From assembly GCF_014884995.1 (NCBI RefSeq), contig NZ_JABMII010000008.1, positions 62,001-126,000 of the forward strand: a stretch of 64,000 bases of DNA, written 5' to 3'. Below the pieces are notes generated by a model, which had not been told where the DNA came from, made no database searches, and worked only from the letters and a program-made list of their open reading frames with translations. This DNA comes from Spirabiliibacterium pneumoniae (GTDB taxonomy: Bacteria; Pseudomonadota; Gammaproteobacteria; Enterobacterales; Pasteurellaceae). Positions 38,415-48,070 of this stretch are shown one piece after another. Each line of letters starts with the position of its first letter. Within the stretch, counting starts at the first letter, position 1. The position numbers and the translations under genes were made by a program.

Positions 38415-39374
38415 TTACATCCAGCCACGTTCTTTATAATAGCGTACTGCACCTGGATGAAGTGGCGCAGACAAGGCATTTTTGATCATGTCTTGTTCTT
38501 TTAAATTAGCAAAGGCAGGGTGTAAGCGTTTGAAACGATCAAAATTGTCAAATACGGCTTTCACCACTTCGTAAACTTTATCTTCGCCGACATTCGCTTG
38601 TGTCACTAAAGTGGCATAAACCCCAAAGGTATCCGTTGGTTTATCTGAGCCTTTGTACAAGCCGCCTGGAATGGTTGCTTTCGCATAATACGGGAAGTCT
38701 GCAACCAGTTTATCAATAGCTTCACCTGTCACAGGCACTAAGTGCGCTGCACATGATGCGGCGGCTTCTTTTAGCGCTCCATTTGGATGCCCTACGTTAT
38801 AGGTGATTGCATCAAGGTTGTTATCACACATCACAGAGGCCATTTCCGCAGGTTTAAGCTCTGATGCCACTTTAAATGCACTATCATCCCAACCCTTGGC
38901 ATTTAAGATGACATTCATCGTAGCTCGTGTGCCAGAACCTGGGTCACCTACATTCACACGTTTGCCTTTTAAGTCATCAAAATTTTTGATGCCTGAATCA
39001 TCGCGCGCCATAACGGTGAATGGTTCTGGATGAATGGAGAAAATGGCTCTAAGTTGATCATTTTTTTTGTCTTTAAAGGTGCTCGATCCATTGTAGGCAT
39101 GATATTGCCAGTCAGATTGTACAATCCCCATATCAAATTGGTTGCTGGCAATGGCGTTAAGATTTCCAACCGAGCCACCACTTGATGGTGCATTACATTT
39201 AATGCCTGTTTTGGCAGAGTCACGGTTTACCAATTGGCAGACAGATTGCCCAACCACGTAGTAAACCCCTGTTTGGCCACCTGTACCGATGGTGATGAAT
39301 TTATCTTCTGCCATCACTGCAGCTGAAGACACCATAAGACCTGTAATTAAAGATAACTTAAAGAGTTTCTTCAT
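38415..39374 (-). CDS. TAXI-family TRAP substrate-binding protein
   Basis: A 319-aa periplasmic binding protein with an N-terminal Sec signal peptide cleaved after AVMA. Family features are ITIGTGGQTGVYY (here FITIGTGGQTGVYYVVGQ) at the mature N-terminus and GSGTRATMNVIL in the middle. It captures the substrate for the downstream fused permease. First gene of a three-gene operon with the permease and the USP protein. Confidence 0.92.
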   Translation of the reverse strand: MKKLFKLSLITGLMVSSAAVMAEDKFITIGTGGQTGVYYVVGQSVCQLVNRDSAKTGIKCNAPSSGGSVGNLNAIASNQFDMGIVQSDWQYHAYNGSSTFKDKKNDQLRAIFSIHPEPFTVMARDDSGIKNFDDLKGKRVNVGDPGSGTRATMNVILNAKGWDDSAFKVASELKPAEMASVMCDNNLDAITYNVGHPNGALKEAAASCAAHLVPVTGEAIDKLVADFPYYAKATIPGGLYKGSDKPTDTFGVYATLVTQANVGEDKVYEVVKAVFDNFDRFKRLHPAFANLKEQDMIKNALSAPLHPGAVRYYKERGWM

Positions 39375-39448
39375 ATTCTCTCCCTATGTTGTGTTTATAA
39401 TCAGTGTGTTACACCGAGTAGAATGGTCAAGCTCCGAGATAAGCTTAA

Positions 39449-39465
39449 TTGATAACATATATCAA
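39449..39465. promoter_or_regulatory. Inverted repeat upstream of the TAXI binding-protein gene
   Basis: TTGATA and TATCAA flank a 5-bp centre about 75 bp upstream of the start. It resembles an operator, but the half-site spacing (7 bp between TTGAT and ATCAA) is wrong for FNR. The rest of the gap (39375-39561) shows only uptake signals near truC. Confidence 0.35.
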
Positions 39466-39561
39466 ACGTTATGTAAAAATCAACTACAAATGTGAAACAT
39501 CTCAGATCAAATGTAAATTTTTTGCGTTTGCTCTCAAATTTGGACAAAACAACCGCACTTT

Positions 39562-40326
39562 TTAGCCTGTGACCGCACTTTGGGCGTATTGGCAAACCGC
39601 ACTTTGCATGCCAAGTGCCTCCAGCGCGTGTTGCCAGCGCATATCCAATCCCGCTTGGCATATCAGCACCTTGCCTGTGGTGGGGTGAATAAAGTGAATT
39701 TGGCTGGCGTGCAGCATCAAGCCATTTACCCCAATATGCTGTGCAAAAGTGCGGTTTTGCCGCAAATCGCCATACACGGTATCGCCAATGATGGGGTGAC
39801 GCAGGTGCTTCATGTGCCGTCGTAGTTGGTGTTTGCGCCCTGTTTGTGGGTTAAGTTGCACCAACGTGTAACGAGAGGTGGGATAGCGATCATTGCTAGC
39901 AAAGGGCATTTCAGCCTGTAAAAGTGCGGTGTAATCGCTCACCGCCTCTTGTGCAGGCTTATCTGTGCGTGCAAATTTATCCGCAATTTTATCGTGCCGA
40001 TAGCTCAGGGCGTAATCCACTCTCCCCTCGCCTGTTAAATACCCTCGCACAAGGGCAAGATAATTTTTTTTAATGGTTTTTTGCTCAAATTGCTCGCTTA
40101 ACTGGCGCGCAACGCTCGGGTTTAGTCCAAATACCATCACGCCTGATGTGGGGCGATCAAGGCGGTGAATAGTGTAAACGTGTTGCCCGATTTGATCACG
40201 CAGCGTTTGCATTAAAAATGTGCTTTCGTGGCGATCAAGCCAGCTGCGGTGCACCAGCATATTGGCAGGTTTATTGACCACCACAACAGCATCATCTTGG
40301 TAGATAATGTCAATCGTGGCTGTCAT
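39562..40326 (-). CDS. truC: tRNA pseudouridine(65) synthase TruC
   Basis: A 254-aa RluA-family enzyme modifying U65 of tRNAs. The catalytic Asp lies in IHRLDRPTSGVMVFG. ATG at 40326 (MTATIDIIYQ) is used; it overlaps yqcC by 17 bases and gives the family length. The yqcC-truC order is the same as in E. coli. The gene carries several uptake signals near its 3' end, including inside the last codons. Confidence 0.93.
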   Translation of the reverse strand: MTATIDIIYQDDAVVVVNKPANMLVHRSWLDRHESTFLMQTLRDQIGQHVYTIHRLDRPTSGVMVFGLNPSVARQLSEQFEQKTIKKNYLALVRGYLTGEGRVDYALSYRHDKIADKFARTDKPAQEAVSDYTALLQAEMPFASNDRYPTSRYTLVQLNPQTGRKHQLRRHMKHLRHPIIGDTVYGDLRQNRTFAQHIGVNGLMLHASQIHFIHPTTGKVLICQAGLDMRWQHALEALGMQSAVCQYAQSAVTG

Positions 40327-40630
40327 TGAGTATACGCTCCAGCGCATATAGTGGGGTTAAAATGCGTGCCAATTGGTCCGTTTCTTTCATCGCCTCTTCG
40401 ATATAAGGCGAAATGGCAAAATTACGCGGCAGATCTGCTTTTGCGGCCAGCAAAGCTCGCATCCGTGGGATAAAAATCCATTGTAGCCATTCGTGCGGTT
40501 CGAGTGTATCAAGTGCAAAAGGCGCTGTGCTTGCCAGCTTGCTTGGATGTGGCGGCTGACTTTGCCACAAATTAAGTGCAACGAGACTCTCAGCGAGTTG
40601 TTGCAAATGTATTTCAACAAGGTGGGTCAT
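40310..40630 (-). CDS. yqcC: YqcC family protein (DUF446)
   Basis: A 106-aa helical protein of the YqcC family (E. coli YqcC is 109 aa), function unknown. The HEWLQWIFIPRMRALL stretch is the family hallmark. It overlaps truC, so the two are co-expressed. Confidence 0.85.
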   Translation of the reverse strand: MTHLVEIHLQQLAESLVALNLWQSQPPHPSKLASTAPFALDTLEPHEWLQWIFIPRMRALLAAKADLPRNFAISPYIEEAMKETDQLARILTPLYALERILNDSHD

Positions 40631-40737
40631 AATATTCCTCTCAAATTTGCCTTATTCTACCCTATTTTATGCGTAAAGTTTGCAAGAAATACACAACATT
40701 GTGATACTATTTTCTCTTTTAAAATAACAATTATCCT

Positions 40738-41574
40738 ATGCAAGACAAAAACGACATTATGCACCAGCTCACCCTTGGGCAGAAAGTGCAATATAAGGCT
40801 GAATACGACCGCACTTTACTGCAAGGTGTGCCACGCGCATTGCAACGCCGAACATTGGGCGACTCACCGCACTTTTGTGCTGGCGCAGATTTTTGGACGC
40901 TATATGAGTTATCATGGCTTAGCCCCACAGGCATGCCACAGGTGGCGATTGGCGAAGTGGCTGTCGATTGCTTTAGTCCCCATTTAATTGAATCGAAAAG
41001 CTTTAAGCTTTATCTTAACAGTTTTAATCAAACGCAGTTTGCCAATATTGATGAGGTGCAAGCGACCCTTGCTCGGGATTTACAAGCGTGCGCACAAGGC
41101 GATGTCAAAGTGCGGTTGCACCCACTGTCGCATTATGCACAAACGCCCATTGTGGAATTGTCTGGTGAATGCATTGATACGCCAACCGTAGAGATTACGA
41201 CTTACGATTACACTCCTGAACTACTTACCGATGTTGCAGGTAAGGAGCAAGTAACAGAAACCTTAGTCAGCCATGTGTTGAAATCGAACTGTTTGATCAC
41301 CCAACAACCTGATTGGGGCAGCGTGCAAATTCACTACACGGGGGCGAGACTTGACCGCACTTTACTACTGCGTTATTTGGTGTCGTTTCGCCAACATAAT
41401 GAATTTCACGAACACTGTGTAGAGCGCATTTTTCACGACATTATGCACTACGCTAAACCACAAAAATTATGCGTTTACGCCCGTTACACTCGCCGTGGTG
41501 GCTTGGATATTAATCCATGGCGTGCCAATTTTGTACCCGAGATAATTTCACAAGGCCGCCTTGCACGACAATAG
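40738..41574 (+). CDS. queF: NADPH-dependent 7-cyano-7-deazaguanine reductase QueF
   Basis: A 278-aa enzyme of the long (type II) QueF class, reducing preQ0 to preQ1 for the tRNA nucleoside queuosine. The catalytic Cys lies in [19 protein letters not shown] (here [12 protein letters not shown]) and the NADPH-binding [13 protein letters not shown] motif is in the N-terminal half. It starts a short plus-strand run with ppnN. Confidence 0.93.
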   Translation: MQDKNDIMHQLTLGQKVQYKAEYDRTLLQGVPRALQRRTLGDSPHFCAGADFWTLYELSWLSPTGMPQVAIGEVAVDCFSPHLIESKSFKLYLNSFNQTQFANIDEVQATLARDLQACAQGDVKVRLHPLSHYAQTPIVELSGECIDTPTVEITTYDYTPELLTDVAGKEQVTETLVSHVLKSNCLITQQPDWGSVQIHYTGARLDRTLLLRYLVSFRQHNEFHEHCVERIFHDIMHYAKPQKLCVYARYTRRGGLDINPWRANFVPEIISQGRLARQ

Positions 41575-41595
41575 CGGCACAAAGAAGGAGAAAAA

Positions 41596-42960
41596 ATGAG
41601 TTCTCATATTATTAATCCGCGTGGGAGCATGGATCAGCTCTCGCACTTAGAAGTTGAGCTGCTGCAAAAAGGCGCAGCAGGTAATTTATACCCACTTTAT
41701 CGTAACTGTTCACTGGCGGTGCTCAATTCAGGCTCGGTGACTGACGACAGCCGCATTTTGCTGACCAAATATGCCGATTTTGAAATCGAGCTTGTGGCGC
41801 GTGAACGAGGCATTTCCTTACGTTTGATTAATCCGCCAGAAGATGCGTTTGTTGATGATAAATTAATCCGTAATATTCAATATCACTTGTTTGCCGTCTT
41901 GCGGGATATTTTGTTCGTTAATGTGATCACCAAATACAATGCCAACGGTGTGTGTGGCAGCAACGCAAACAAAATTACTAACTATATTTTCACCATTTTG
42001 CGTAATGCAAAAGCATTGATTGTCGGTGAACAGCCTAATTTAGTGGTTTGCTGGGGTGGACACTCCATTGGTGATGTAGAATATGCCTACTGCCGTGCGG
42101 TCGGACTACAATTGGGCTTGCGCGAGCTGAATATTGTCACAGGCTGTGGACCAGGTGTTATGGAGGCACCGATGAAGGGGGCTGCCATTGGGCATGCTAA
42201 TCAGCGTTTTAAAAATAGCCGTTTTATCGGGATTACTGAGCCATCGATCATTGCCTCTGAGCCGCCGAATCCGATCGTCAATGAGCTGATCATTATGCCA
42301 GATATTGAAAAGCGCCTCGAAGCATTTGTGCGTATGGGACATTGTATAGTGGTGTTTCCTGGGGGCCCAGGTACGTTTGAAGAACTGCTGTATATTATCG
42401 GTATTAAGCTCAACCCTGCCAACAAAGACATTCCACTGCCCCTTTATTTAACGGGTCCAAAAGAAAGTGCGGACTATTTTGTCACCATTGATCGTTTTAT
42501 CGGTGATGTTTTTGGCCCAGAGGTGCAATCGCTGTATGAAATCATTATTGATGATCCTGTAAAACTTTCACGTGAAATCAGCCATCAGATGGGCAAAATT
42601 CAACAAGCGCGTGCACAAGGTAATGACTCTTATGGTTTTAATTGGCGGCTTGAAATTGCTGAGGCTTTCCAGCAGCCATTTGAGCCAACCCATAAAAATA
42701 TGAGCGCGCTGGACTTGCACCTTGAGCAAAGTAAAGCCGATTTAGCCGCCAATTTGCGCCGTGCATTTTCGGGCATTGTGGCGGGCAACATCAAACCTGA
42801 TTATATCGAAAAAGTCGAACAACTCGGTCCGTATGAGCTCCATGGTGACCCAGTTTTACTTGAGAAGATGGATCAAGTGCTTAAAGATTTCATCACCCAA
42901 GACCGCATGAAACTGCCAGGCGGTGATGCCTACCAGCCGTGTTATAAAATCATGAAATAA
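41596..42960 (+). CDS. ppnN: Nucleotide 5'-monophosphate nucleosidase PpnN
   Basis: A 454-aa LOG-family nucleosidase (E. coli YgdH/PpnN, 454 aa), cleaving purine nucleotides to base and ribose-5-phosphate and stimulated by (p)ppGpp. The Rossmann motif [16 protein letters not shown] and the conserved [14 protein letters not shown] (PGGxGTxxE) are clear. An AAGGAG site precedes the ATG. A perfect terminator palindrome follows. Confidence 0.93.
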   Translation: MSSHIINPRGSMDQLSHLEVELLQKGAAGNLYPLYRNCSLAVLNSGSVTDDSRILLTKYADFEIELVARERGISLRLINPPEDAFVDDKLIRNIQYHLFAVLRDILFVNVITKYNANGVCGSNANKITNYIFTILRNAKALIVGEQPNLVVCWGGHSIGDVEYAYCRAVGLQLGLRELNIVTGCGPGVMEAPMKGAAIGHANQRFKNSRFIGITEPSIIASEPPNPIVNELIIMPDIEKRLEAFVRMGHCIVVFPGGPGTFEELLYIIGIKLNPANKDIPLPLYLTGPKESADYFVTIDRFIGDVFGPEVQSLYEIIIDDPVKLSREISHQMGKIQQARAQGNDSYGFNWRLEIAEAFQQPFEPTHKNMSALDLHLEQSKADLAANLRRAFSGIVAGNIKPDYIEKVEQLGPYELHGDPVLLEKMDQVLKDFITQDRMKLPGGDAYQPCYKIMK

Positions 42961-42970
42961 CCGCCATAAA

Positions 42971-43000
42971 AAAAACCGCACTTTTAAAAGTGCGGTTTTT
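42971..43000. terminator. Perfect 30-bp uptake-signal palindrome
   Basis: Two uptake signals joined head to head with A/T ends form a perfect 30-bp inverted repeat between the converging ppnN and kdpC genes; it can terminate both. Confidence 0.88.
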
Positions 43001-43018
43001 GTTTGCCTGCGCATTGAG

Positions 43019-43660
43019 CTATTTAATCAAGCCCATCGCTTTGGCAATTTCAAGGTTAACAGCTAGTACATTGACCGTATCAGCCCCAAATACCCCAAAC
43101 AATTTGCCAGAGGTGTTATTGGCAATCATTTGTTTGACTTGCTGTTCACTTAGACCAGATGCTTTCACAATCCGCGGCACTTGTACACTTGCCGCTTCAG
43201 GTGAAATATCTGGATCGAGGCCAGAACCAGATGCTGTGAGTAAATCTGCTGGGATTTGCTCTTGTTTGATGTCAGGGTTACGTGCTAAGAAAGCTTGTAA
43301 ATCCTGTGCAACTCGCGCTTTGAGATCAGGGTTAGATGGTGCATAGTTATCTGAACCTGAACTAATTCCCTCAAACTTATCACCACTTAAGGTAACTTGT
43401 TCGCCGTTTTTCTCATCGTACATGTTGTAACCAACAGCAGACGGACGAGACCATAAATAGTAGTCGGCATCAAATTGTTGCCCCACATAACGTGCGCCTA
43501 CAGCTTGACCATCGACCGTCACCAAGCTTCCTTTGGCTTGATCAGGGAAAAGCCAAGAGGAAAGTGCGGTCATCGCCAGCGGGTAGCCTAATCCACAAAT
43601 GGCCATAAACAACAGTGAGATGACAATCGCTGGGCGTAAGTTTTGCACAATACTTTTCAT
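43019..43660 (-). CDS. kdpC: K+-transporting ATPase subunit C
   Basis: A 213-aa subunit of the KdpFABC high-affinity potassium pump, anchored by one N-terminal membrane span and thought to help ATP binding or complex assembly. Family stretches are GYPLAMTALSSWLFPDQAKGSL and RPSAVGYNMYD, with SGSDNYAPSNPDL and ASGSGLDPDISPEAA following. Last gene of kdpFABC. An uptake signal lies inside, so it is long resident. Confidence 0.95.
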   Translation of the reverse strand: MKSIVQNLRPAIVISLLFMAICGLGYPLAMTALSSWLFPDQAKGSLVTVDGQAVGARYVGQQFDADYYLWSRPSAVGYNMYDEKNGEQVTLSGDKFEGISSGSDNYAPSNPDLKARVAQDLQAFLARNPDIKQEQIPADLLTASGSGLDPDISPEAASVQVPRIVKASGLSEQQVKQMIANNTSGKLFGVFGADTVNVLAVNLEIAKAMGLIK

Positions 43661-43670
43661 TCTTCTCTCC

Positions 43671-45728
43671 TTAAAAACCTAATGCTTGCAATAACGGTGC
43701 AATGATGATATCGATGAGTTTAATGCCGATAAATGGCACCACAACACCACCTAAACCATAGACCATCATATTGCGCGCTAACAACTTGCCAGAGGACATT
43801 GGGCGGTATTTTACACCACGCATGGCCAATGGAATCAGGCATGGGATAATGATAGCATTAAAGATTAATGCCGACAAAATCGCACTCGCAGGCGTTGCTA
43901 GGTTCATAATATTGAGCACTTGCATTTGCGGAATGGCCAACATAAACATTGCTGGGATGATAGCAAAATATTTTGCAATATCATTAGCAATGGAGAAGGT
44001 GGTCAAACTACCGCGGGTGATCAAAAGCTGTTTACCGATTTCAACCACTTCCAAAATTTTGGTTGGGTCAGAATCAAGGTCAACCATGTTGGCCGCTTCT
44101 TTTGCTGCAGTGGTACCACTGTTCATTGCAAGGCCGACATTCGCTTGTGCCAAGGCTGGCGCATCGTTGGTACCATCCCCTGTCATAGCAACAATTTTAC
44201 CTTCAGCTTGTTCTTTTTTGATCACATCAATTTTGTCTTCTGGCTTACATTCTGCCACAAAACCGTCCACGCCAGCTTCTTTTGCGATAGTAGCTGCGGT
44301 CAATGGGTTGTCACCAGTACACATAATAGTTTTGATACCGATTGCGCGCAGGCGTTCAAAACGCTCAACCATGCCTGGTTTCACGGTATCTTTAAGGTAA
44401 ATCACCCCTAAGATGCGGTTGTTTTCACACACGGTTAACGGTGTGCCACCAAGGCCGGAGACTTCGCTGACGGTATTTTCTAAATCAGATGGGATTTCAC
44501 CACCTTTTTCCAACACATAGTTGCGAATGGCATCACTCGCCCCTTTGCGAATGGCAGTGCCGTCGGCCAAATTCACCCCACTCATACGGGTTTGTGCGGT
44601 AAATTCAATAAACTCTGCATCAGTTTGCTCAGGGGTGTTGTCACCCATGTTGCGTGCCAATTCTAAAGTTGATTTTCCTTCTGGTGTTTGGTCTTTATAA
44701 CAGGTTAACACCGCACAGCGAATCAACTCTTCTTTAGTTGCATTGCCTACAGGGTAAAACTCAGCGGCCATACGGTTACCAAAGGTAATGGTACCTGTTT
44801 TATCCAAAATCATGGTATCTACATCACCACAGGCTTCCACTGCTTTACCTGACATTGCAATCACGTTAAAGCGAGTCACACGGTCCATCCCCGCAATCCC
44901 GATAGCAGATAGCAAACCACCAATGGTAGTTGGAATCAAACACACAGCTAACGCAATCAGAGTTGAAATTGGCAATTGCACACCAGAATAGATACTGATT
45001 GGATAAAGTGTAATGATCACAATCATAAAGATGATGGTCAGTGACACCAACAGCGTATTAAGTGCAATTTCATTTGGGGTTTTCTTACGTGAAGCGCCTT
45101 CTACCAATGAAATCATGCGATCTAGGAAGCTATTGCCTGGATCAGCCGTGATTTGGATTTTCAGCCAGTCAGATACTACAGTTGTACCGCCTGTGACTGA
45201 ACAAAAATCACCGCCAGACTCACGTACAACAGGAGCAGATTCCCCAGTAATGGCAGATTCATCGACAGAGGCAATCCCTTCAATGACTTCACCGTCACTT
45301 GGGATGACTTCGCCGGCGGACACCATCACGATATCACCGCGTTTTAGCTCACTCGAAGAGACCACAGTTTCACTACCGTCGCTGTTAAGTAGGCGAGCTT
45401 GAGTTTCTTTTTGGGTTTTCTTCAAACTGGCTGCTTGGGCTTTACCACGTCCTTCAGCCACAGATTCGGCAAAGTTGGCAAATAAAATTGTTACAAACAA
45501 AATGATCGCTACAATAATATTGTAGATGCGAGCATTGCTTGAGCTTTCATCGCCAAAAATAGCTGGATAAATCGACAACACCAATGTGATGAAAAAGCCG
45601 ATTTCAACGACAAACATGACTGGGTTTTTCATCATATAAAGTGGGTTAAGTTTGGTAAACGAGCCCACAATTGCTTGGCGTAAAATCTCTGGTGTAATCA
45701 GTTTTTGATTTTGTTTTTTCTTACTCAT
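43671..45728 (-). CDS. kdpB: K+-transporting P-type ATPase subunit B
   Basis: A 685-aa catalytic P-type ATPase. It has the actuator motif TGES, the phosphorylation site DKTGTIT and the hinge [10 protein letters not shown]. It pumps K+ using ATP with KdpA as the K+ channel part. Length is normal for the family. Separated by 10 bp from kdpC and 13 bp from kdpA. Confidence 0.97.
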   Translation of the reverse strand: MSKKKQNQKLITPEILRQAIVGSFTKLNPLYMMKNPVMFVVEIGFFITLVLSIYPAIFGDESSSNARIYNIIVAIILFVTILFANFAESVAEGRGKAQAASLKKTQKETQARLLNSDGSETVVSSSELKRGDIVMVSAGEVIPSDGEVIEGIASVDESAITGESAPVVRESGGDFCSVTGGTTVVSDWLKIQITADPGNSFLDRMISLVEGASRKKTPNEIALNTLLVSLTIIFMIVIITLYPISIYSGVQLPISTLIALAVCLIPTTIGGLLSAIGIAGMDRVTRFNVIAMSGKAVEACGDVDTMILDKTGTITFGNRMAAEFYPVGNATKEELIRCAVLTCYKDQTPEGKSTLELARNMGDNTPEQTDAEFIEFTAQTRMSGVNLADGTAIRKGASDAIRNYVLEKGGEIPSDLENTVSEVSGLGGTPLTVCENNRILGVIYLKDTVKPGMVERFERLRAIGIKTIMCTGDNPLTAATIAKEAGVDGFVAECKPEDKIDVIKKEQAEGKIVAMTGDGTNDAPALAQANVGLAMNSGTTAAKEAANMVDLDSDPTKILEVVEIGKQLLITRGSLTTFSIANDIAKYFAIIPAMFMLAIPQMQVLNIMNLATPASAILSALIFNAIIIPCLIPLAMRGVKYRPMSSGKLLARNMMVYGLGGVVVPFIGIKLIDIIIAPLLQALGF

Positions 45729-45741
45729 GTTCTCCCCCTAA

Positions 45742-47469
45742 TTATCCCCAAATTGTTAAATGTTCTGCAATCGGCCCAAGTGCAAGCACTGGGAAGAAAG
45801 TTAATGCTGCAAAAACATAAACAACAAACACGAGAATAATGGCAAAAGAGATAGTGTCTGTGTGTAATGTACCTGCGGATTCATTCACAAAGGCTTTTTT
45901 CATGATTGAGCCTGCAATGGCAAGTTGTAATGCAATAGAGATATAGCGACCAAAGAGCATTACTAAGCCAGTGCTGACGTTCCAAAAGAGCGAGTCATCG
46001 CTTAATCCTTCAAAGCCAGAGCCGTTGTTAGCTGCTGATGAACTGTATTCATACAACACTTGTGACAGTCCATGGAAGCCTGGATTGGTGATACCTTCGA
46101 GTCCACCTTGGGTGGCTACAGCGAGTGCAGATGAAGCTAAAATCAACAATGGATGCACAATAATGCAAAGTGCGGTCAGCTTCATTTCACGGCCTTCGAT
46201 TTTTTTACCTAAATATTCAGGTGTACGACCAATCATCAAGCCACAGATAAACACGGCCAAAATGGCATATAAAATCATGTTCATCAAGCCAACACCTTTA
46301 CCACCAAACACAACGTTGAGCATCATTTGCAATAATGGCACCATACCGCCAAGTGGGGTTAAGGTATCATGCATATTGTTCACAGTACCCGTGGTAAATG
46401 AAGTTGTGGTGGTTGAGAACATCGCAGATTGAGCAATGCCAAAGCGCACTTCTTTACCTTCCATACTACCCATCGCTTGATTTAAGCCAATGTTGGATAA
46501 AATTGGATTGCCTTGACTTTCAGCCCAATAGCACAATGCGAGTGCGAGTAGGAACAAAATACTCATTGCTAAGAAGATACTGCGACCTTCACGTCCAAAG
46601 AAACGTACACTCATACCACGCGCTGCGGCGTTTTGCGCCATGCGATCTTTAACCATTTTACCAAAGGCAATAACACAAGAACCTGGTAAAATCATCATGG
46701 CATAAAGCTCAATGAGGTCGGTTATGATGTTTGGATTTTCAATTGGAGTGGATGAGTTTGCACCAATAAAGCCACCACCGTTGGTACCGACGTGCTTGAT
46801 GATTTCAATAGCAGCTGCAGGCCCCATAGCAATCACTTGTTTGTGCCCTTCTAAAGTGTTGATCACAATATTAGCGTCCATATTTTGAGGTACACCTTGC
46901 CAAACCAACAACAAACAACCAATAATAGACAATGGTAGCATCACACGGATGATAACACGGGTTAAATCCACATAAAAATTACCCATGTTGTCTTTACTTT
47001 TACCCGCTAAGCCACGAATAAATGCCATGCACGCCGCATAGCCACTGGCAGCGGAAACAAACATCATAAAGCAAATAACAACCATTTGTGACAGATATGA
47101 CAAACCAGATTCACCACTGTAGTGCTGTAAGTTGGTGTTGGTCATAAAGCTGATGATGGTATTGAACGCCAAAGACGATTCCATGCCTTCAATCCCATTT
47201 GGGTTGAACAGTGAAATGCTTTGACCACGCAAAACGAGATAACCTATTAACACCATAATGGCGTTAGTTAACACCAGCGCAATGGCATATTGCTTCCAAT
47301 TCATGGTGCTGTCGTAACGTACACCGATGATTTTGTAAAGTAGGTTATCAATTGGATTGAACACAGGGTCGAACACAGTTTTGTTGCCTTGTGCAATATT
47401 GGCTAAGTAATGCCCCATCGGGATTACAATCAGCAAAAATATAATAAACGTTAAACTTAGCTGAAACAT
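45742..47469 (-). CDS. kdpA: K+-transporting ATPase subunit A
   Basis: A 575-aa potassium-channel-like subunit with about ten membrane spans and the filter region GTNGGGFIGANSSTPIENP. It selects and conducts K+ to KdpB. One uptake signal occurs inside. Length is close to the E. coli 557 aa. Confidence 0.96.
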   Translation of the reverse strand: MFQLSLTFIIFLLIVIPMGHYLANIAQGNKTVFDPVFNPIDNLLYKIIGVRYDSTMNWKQYAIALVLTNAIMVLIGYLVLRGQSISLFNPNGIEGMESSLAFNTIISFMTNTNLQHYSGESGLSYLSQMVVICFMMFVSAASGYAACMAFIRGLAGKSKDNMGNFYVDLTRVIIRVMLPLSIIGCLLLVWQGVPQNMDANIVINTLEGHKQVIAMGPAAAIEIIKHVGTNGGGFIGANSSTPIENPNIITDLIELYAMMILPGSCVIAFGKMVKDRMAQNAAARGMSVRFFGREGRSIFLAMSILFLLALALCYWAESQGNPILSNIGLNQAMGSMEGKEVRFGIAQSAMFSTTTTSFTTGTVNNMHDTLTPLGGMVPLLQMMLNVVFGGKGVGLMNMILYAILAVFICGLMIGRTPEYLGKKIEGREMKLTALCIIVHPLLILASSALAVATQGGLEGITNPGFHGLSQVLYEYSSSAANNGSGFEGLSDDSLFWNVSTGLVMLFGRYISIALQLAIAGSIMKKAFVNESAGTLHTDTISFAIILVFVVYVFAALTFFPVLALGPIAEHLTIWG

Positions 47470-47488
47470 ACGAATCTCCTAAAATAGG

Positions 47489-47566
47489 TTAAAACTGTTC
47501 GGGATGTACCAGCGCGTAAAACAGATAAAGCACCAGTAAAACAATCATTATTCCAAGTATCCACAT
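47489..47566 (-). CDS. kdpF: K+-transporting ATPase subunit F
   Basis: A 25-aa single-span lipid-like peptide (MWILGIMIVLLVLYLFYALV, then HPEQF) that stabilises the Kdp complex. The AGAGAGGT ribosome site fits. It lies 19 bp upstream of kdpA, its usual place. Too short for standard ORF finders. Confidence 0.88.
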   Translation of the reverse strand: MWILGIMIVLLVLYLFYALVHPEQF

Positions 47567-47578
47567 ATTTACCTCTCT

Positions 47579-47677
47579 CTATTCTTTCGCATTCAGTTGG
47601 CTTTGACACCACGCAATGAGCACGAAAATTAGTCCATAACCTAAAACCATTGCAATTAACATTGCGACATCGAGCAT
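47579..47677 (-). CDS. 32-aa membrane protein upstream of kdpF
   Basis: A 32-aa peptide beginning MLDVAMLIAMVLGYGLIFVL and ending in QSQLNAKE, with one membrane span and a perfect AGGAGGTGG ribosome site. It ends 12 bp before kdpF and must be co-transcribed. Small proteins in this position occur ahead of kdpF in other kdp operons, in my recollection, but none is named or characterised as far as I know. It may be a second small accessory of the pump. Confidence 0.75.
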   Translation of the reverse strand: MLDVAMLIAMVLGYGLIFVLIAWCQSQLNAKE

Positions 47678-47716
47678 ATTCCACCTCCTAGTTGATTGAG
47701 AAATTGATTCTGCCCA

Positions 47717-47743
47717 TAAAAAAATAGCCTCCAAAGTGGAGGT
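47717..47743 (-). promoter_or_regulatory. Intrinsic terminator in the kdp leader (candidate attenuator)
   Basis: CCTCCA / TGGAGG with a 3-nt loop, followed by CTATTTTTTT on the minus strand, is a good terminator 40 bp upstream of the first small gene, and downstream of kdpD's own strong terminator. Its 5' arm (ACCTCC) also complements the GGAGGT of that gene's ribosome site (47683-47688). Alternative folding could switch the operon. No known riboswitch motif was recognised. Confidence 0.55.
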
Positions 47744-48030
47744 CATCTCATGATTTTTGTGTATGAAATACTCAATTTTTGCTGTTTTACTGTATGTTTT
47801 TTCTCCGTTAAAAATTCAACAAGGCGATAATACTCCTTTAAAATAAAAAAACAACCAAAATAGTTTAATTTTGTTATTTTTAACATTTGTTGTTATTTTG
47901 GGGCTTTTTATTGAATTTTAGCTGCAAAGTTACGTTATTTATCAAACTAAATAAAAATTTTAAAATAATCAAAACGAATAAAATTTGGTCAAACGAATCA
48001 TAGCTTATTCATTATTTGGTGATTGGGTAG
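47744..48030 (-). promoter_or_regulatory. AT-rich kdp promoter and leader region
   Basis: On the minus strand three related direct repeats (TTCGTTTGA, TTCGTTTTGAT, TTAGTTTGAT) lie about 21-27 bp apart near 47941-47998, upstream of a possible TAAAAT -10 element. A CCAAAATA/TATTTTGG inverted repeat (47855-47901) follows. The repeats look like a regulator-binding array. No gene was found here. Confidence 0.4.
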
Positions 48031-48059
48031 AAAAAAACGGCCTTGCCTAAGCAAGGCCG
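48031..48059 (-). terminator. kdpD terminator
   Basis: CGGCCTTGC / GCAAGGCCG (9-bp perfect stem, 4-nt loop) followed by seven T residues on the minus strand, 11 bp past the kdpD stop. It isolates kdpD from kdpFABC. Confidence 0.92.
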
Positions 48060-48070
48060 ACAAGTGATTG

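Noticed and set aside
39449-39465. TTGAT...ATCAA as an FNR site
   Set aside because: The half-sites are 7 bp apart and FNR needs 4, so only an undefined inverted repeat is reported.
46398-46652. Plus-strand open frames inside kdpA, kdpB and the TRAP permease
   Set aside because: They are opposite-strand shadows of long, conserved membrane-protein genes and show no family motifs or ribosome sites.
47457-47684. A 75-codon minus-strand open frame
   Set aside because: It runs out of frame through kdpF and the 32-aa gene, both of which have good ribosome sites and membrane-protein sequence. The longer frame has none of this.
47744-48070. Remains of the KdpD kinase domain downstream of the short kdpD
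   Set aside because: All frames in this AT-rich gap lack kinase motifs, and a clean terminator follows the stop directly.
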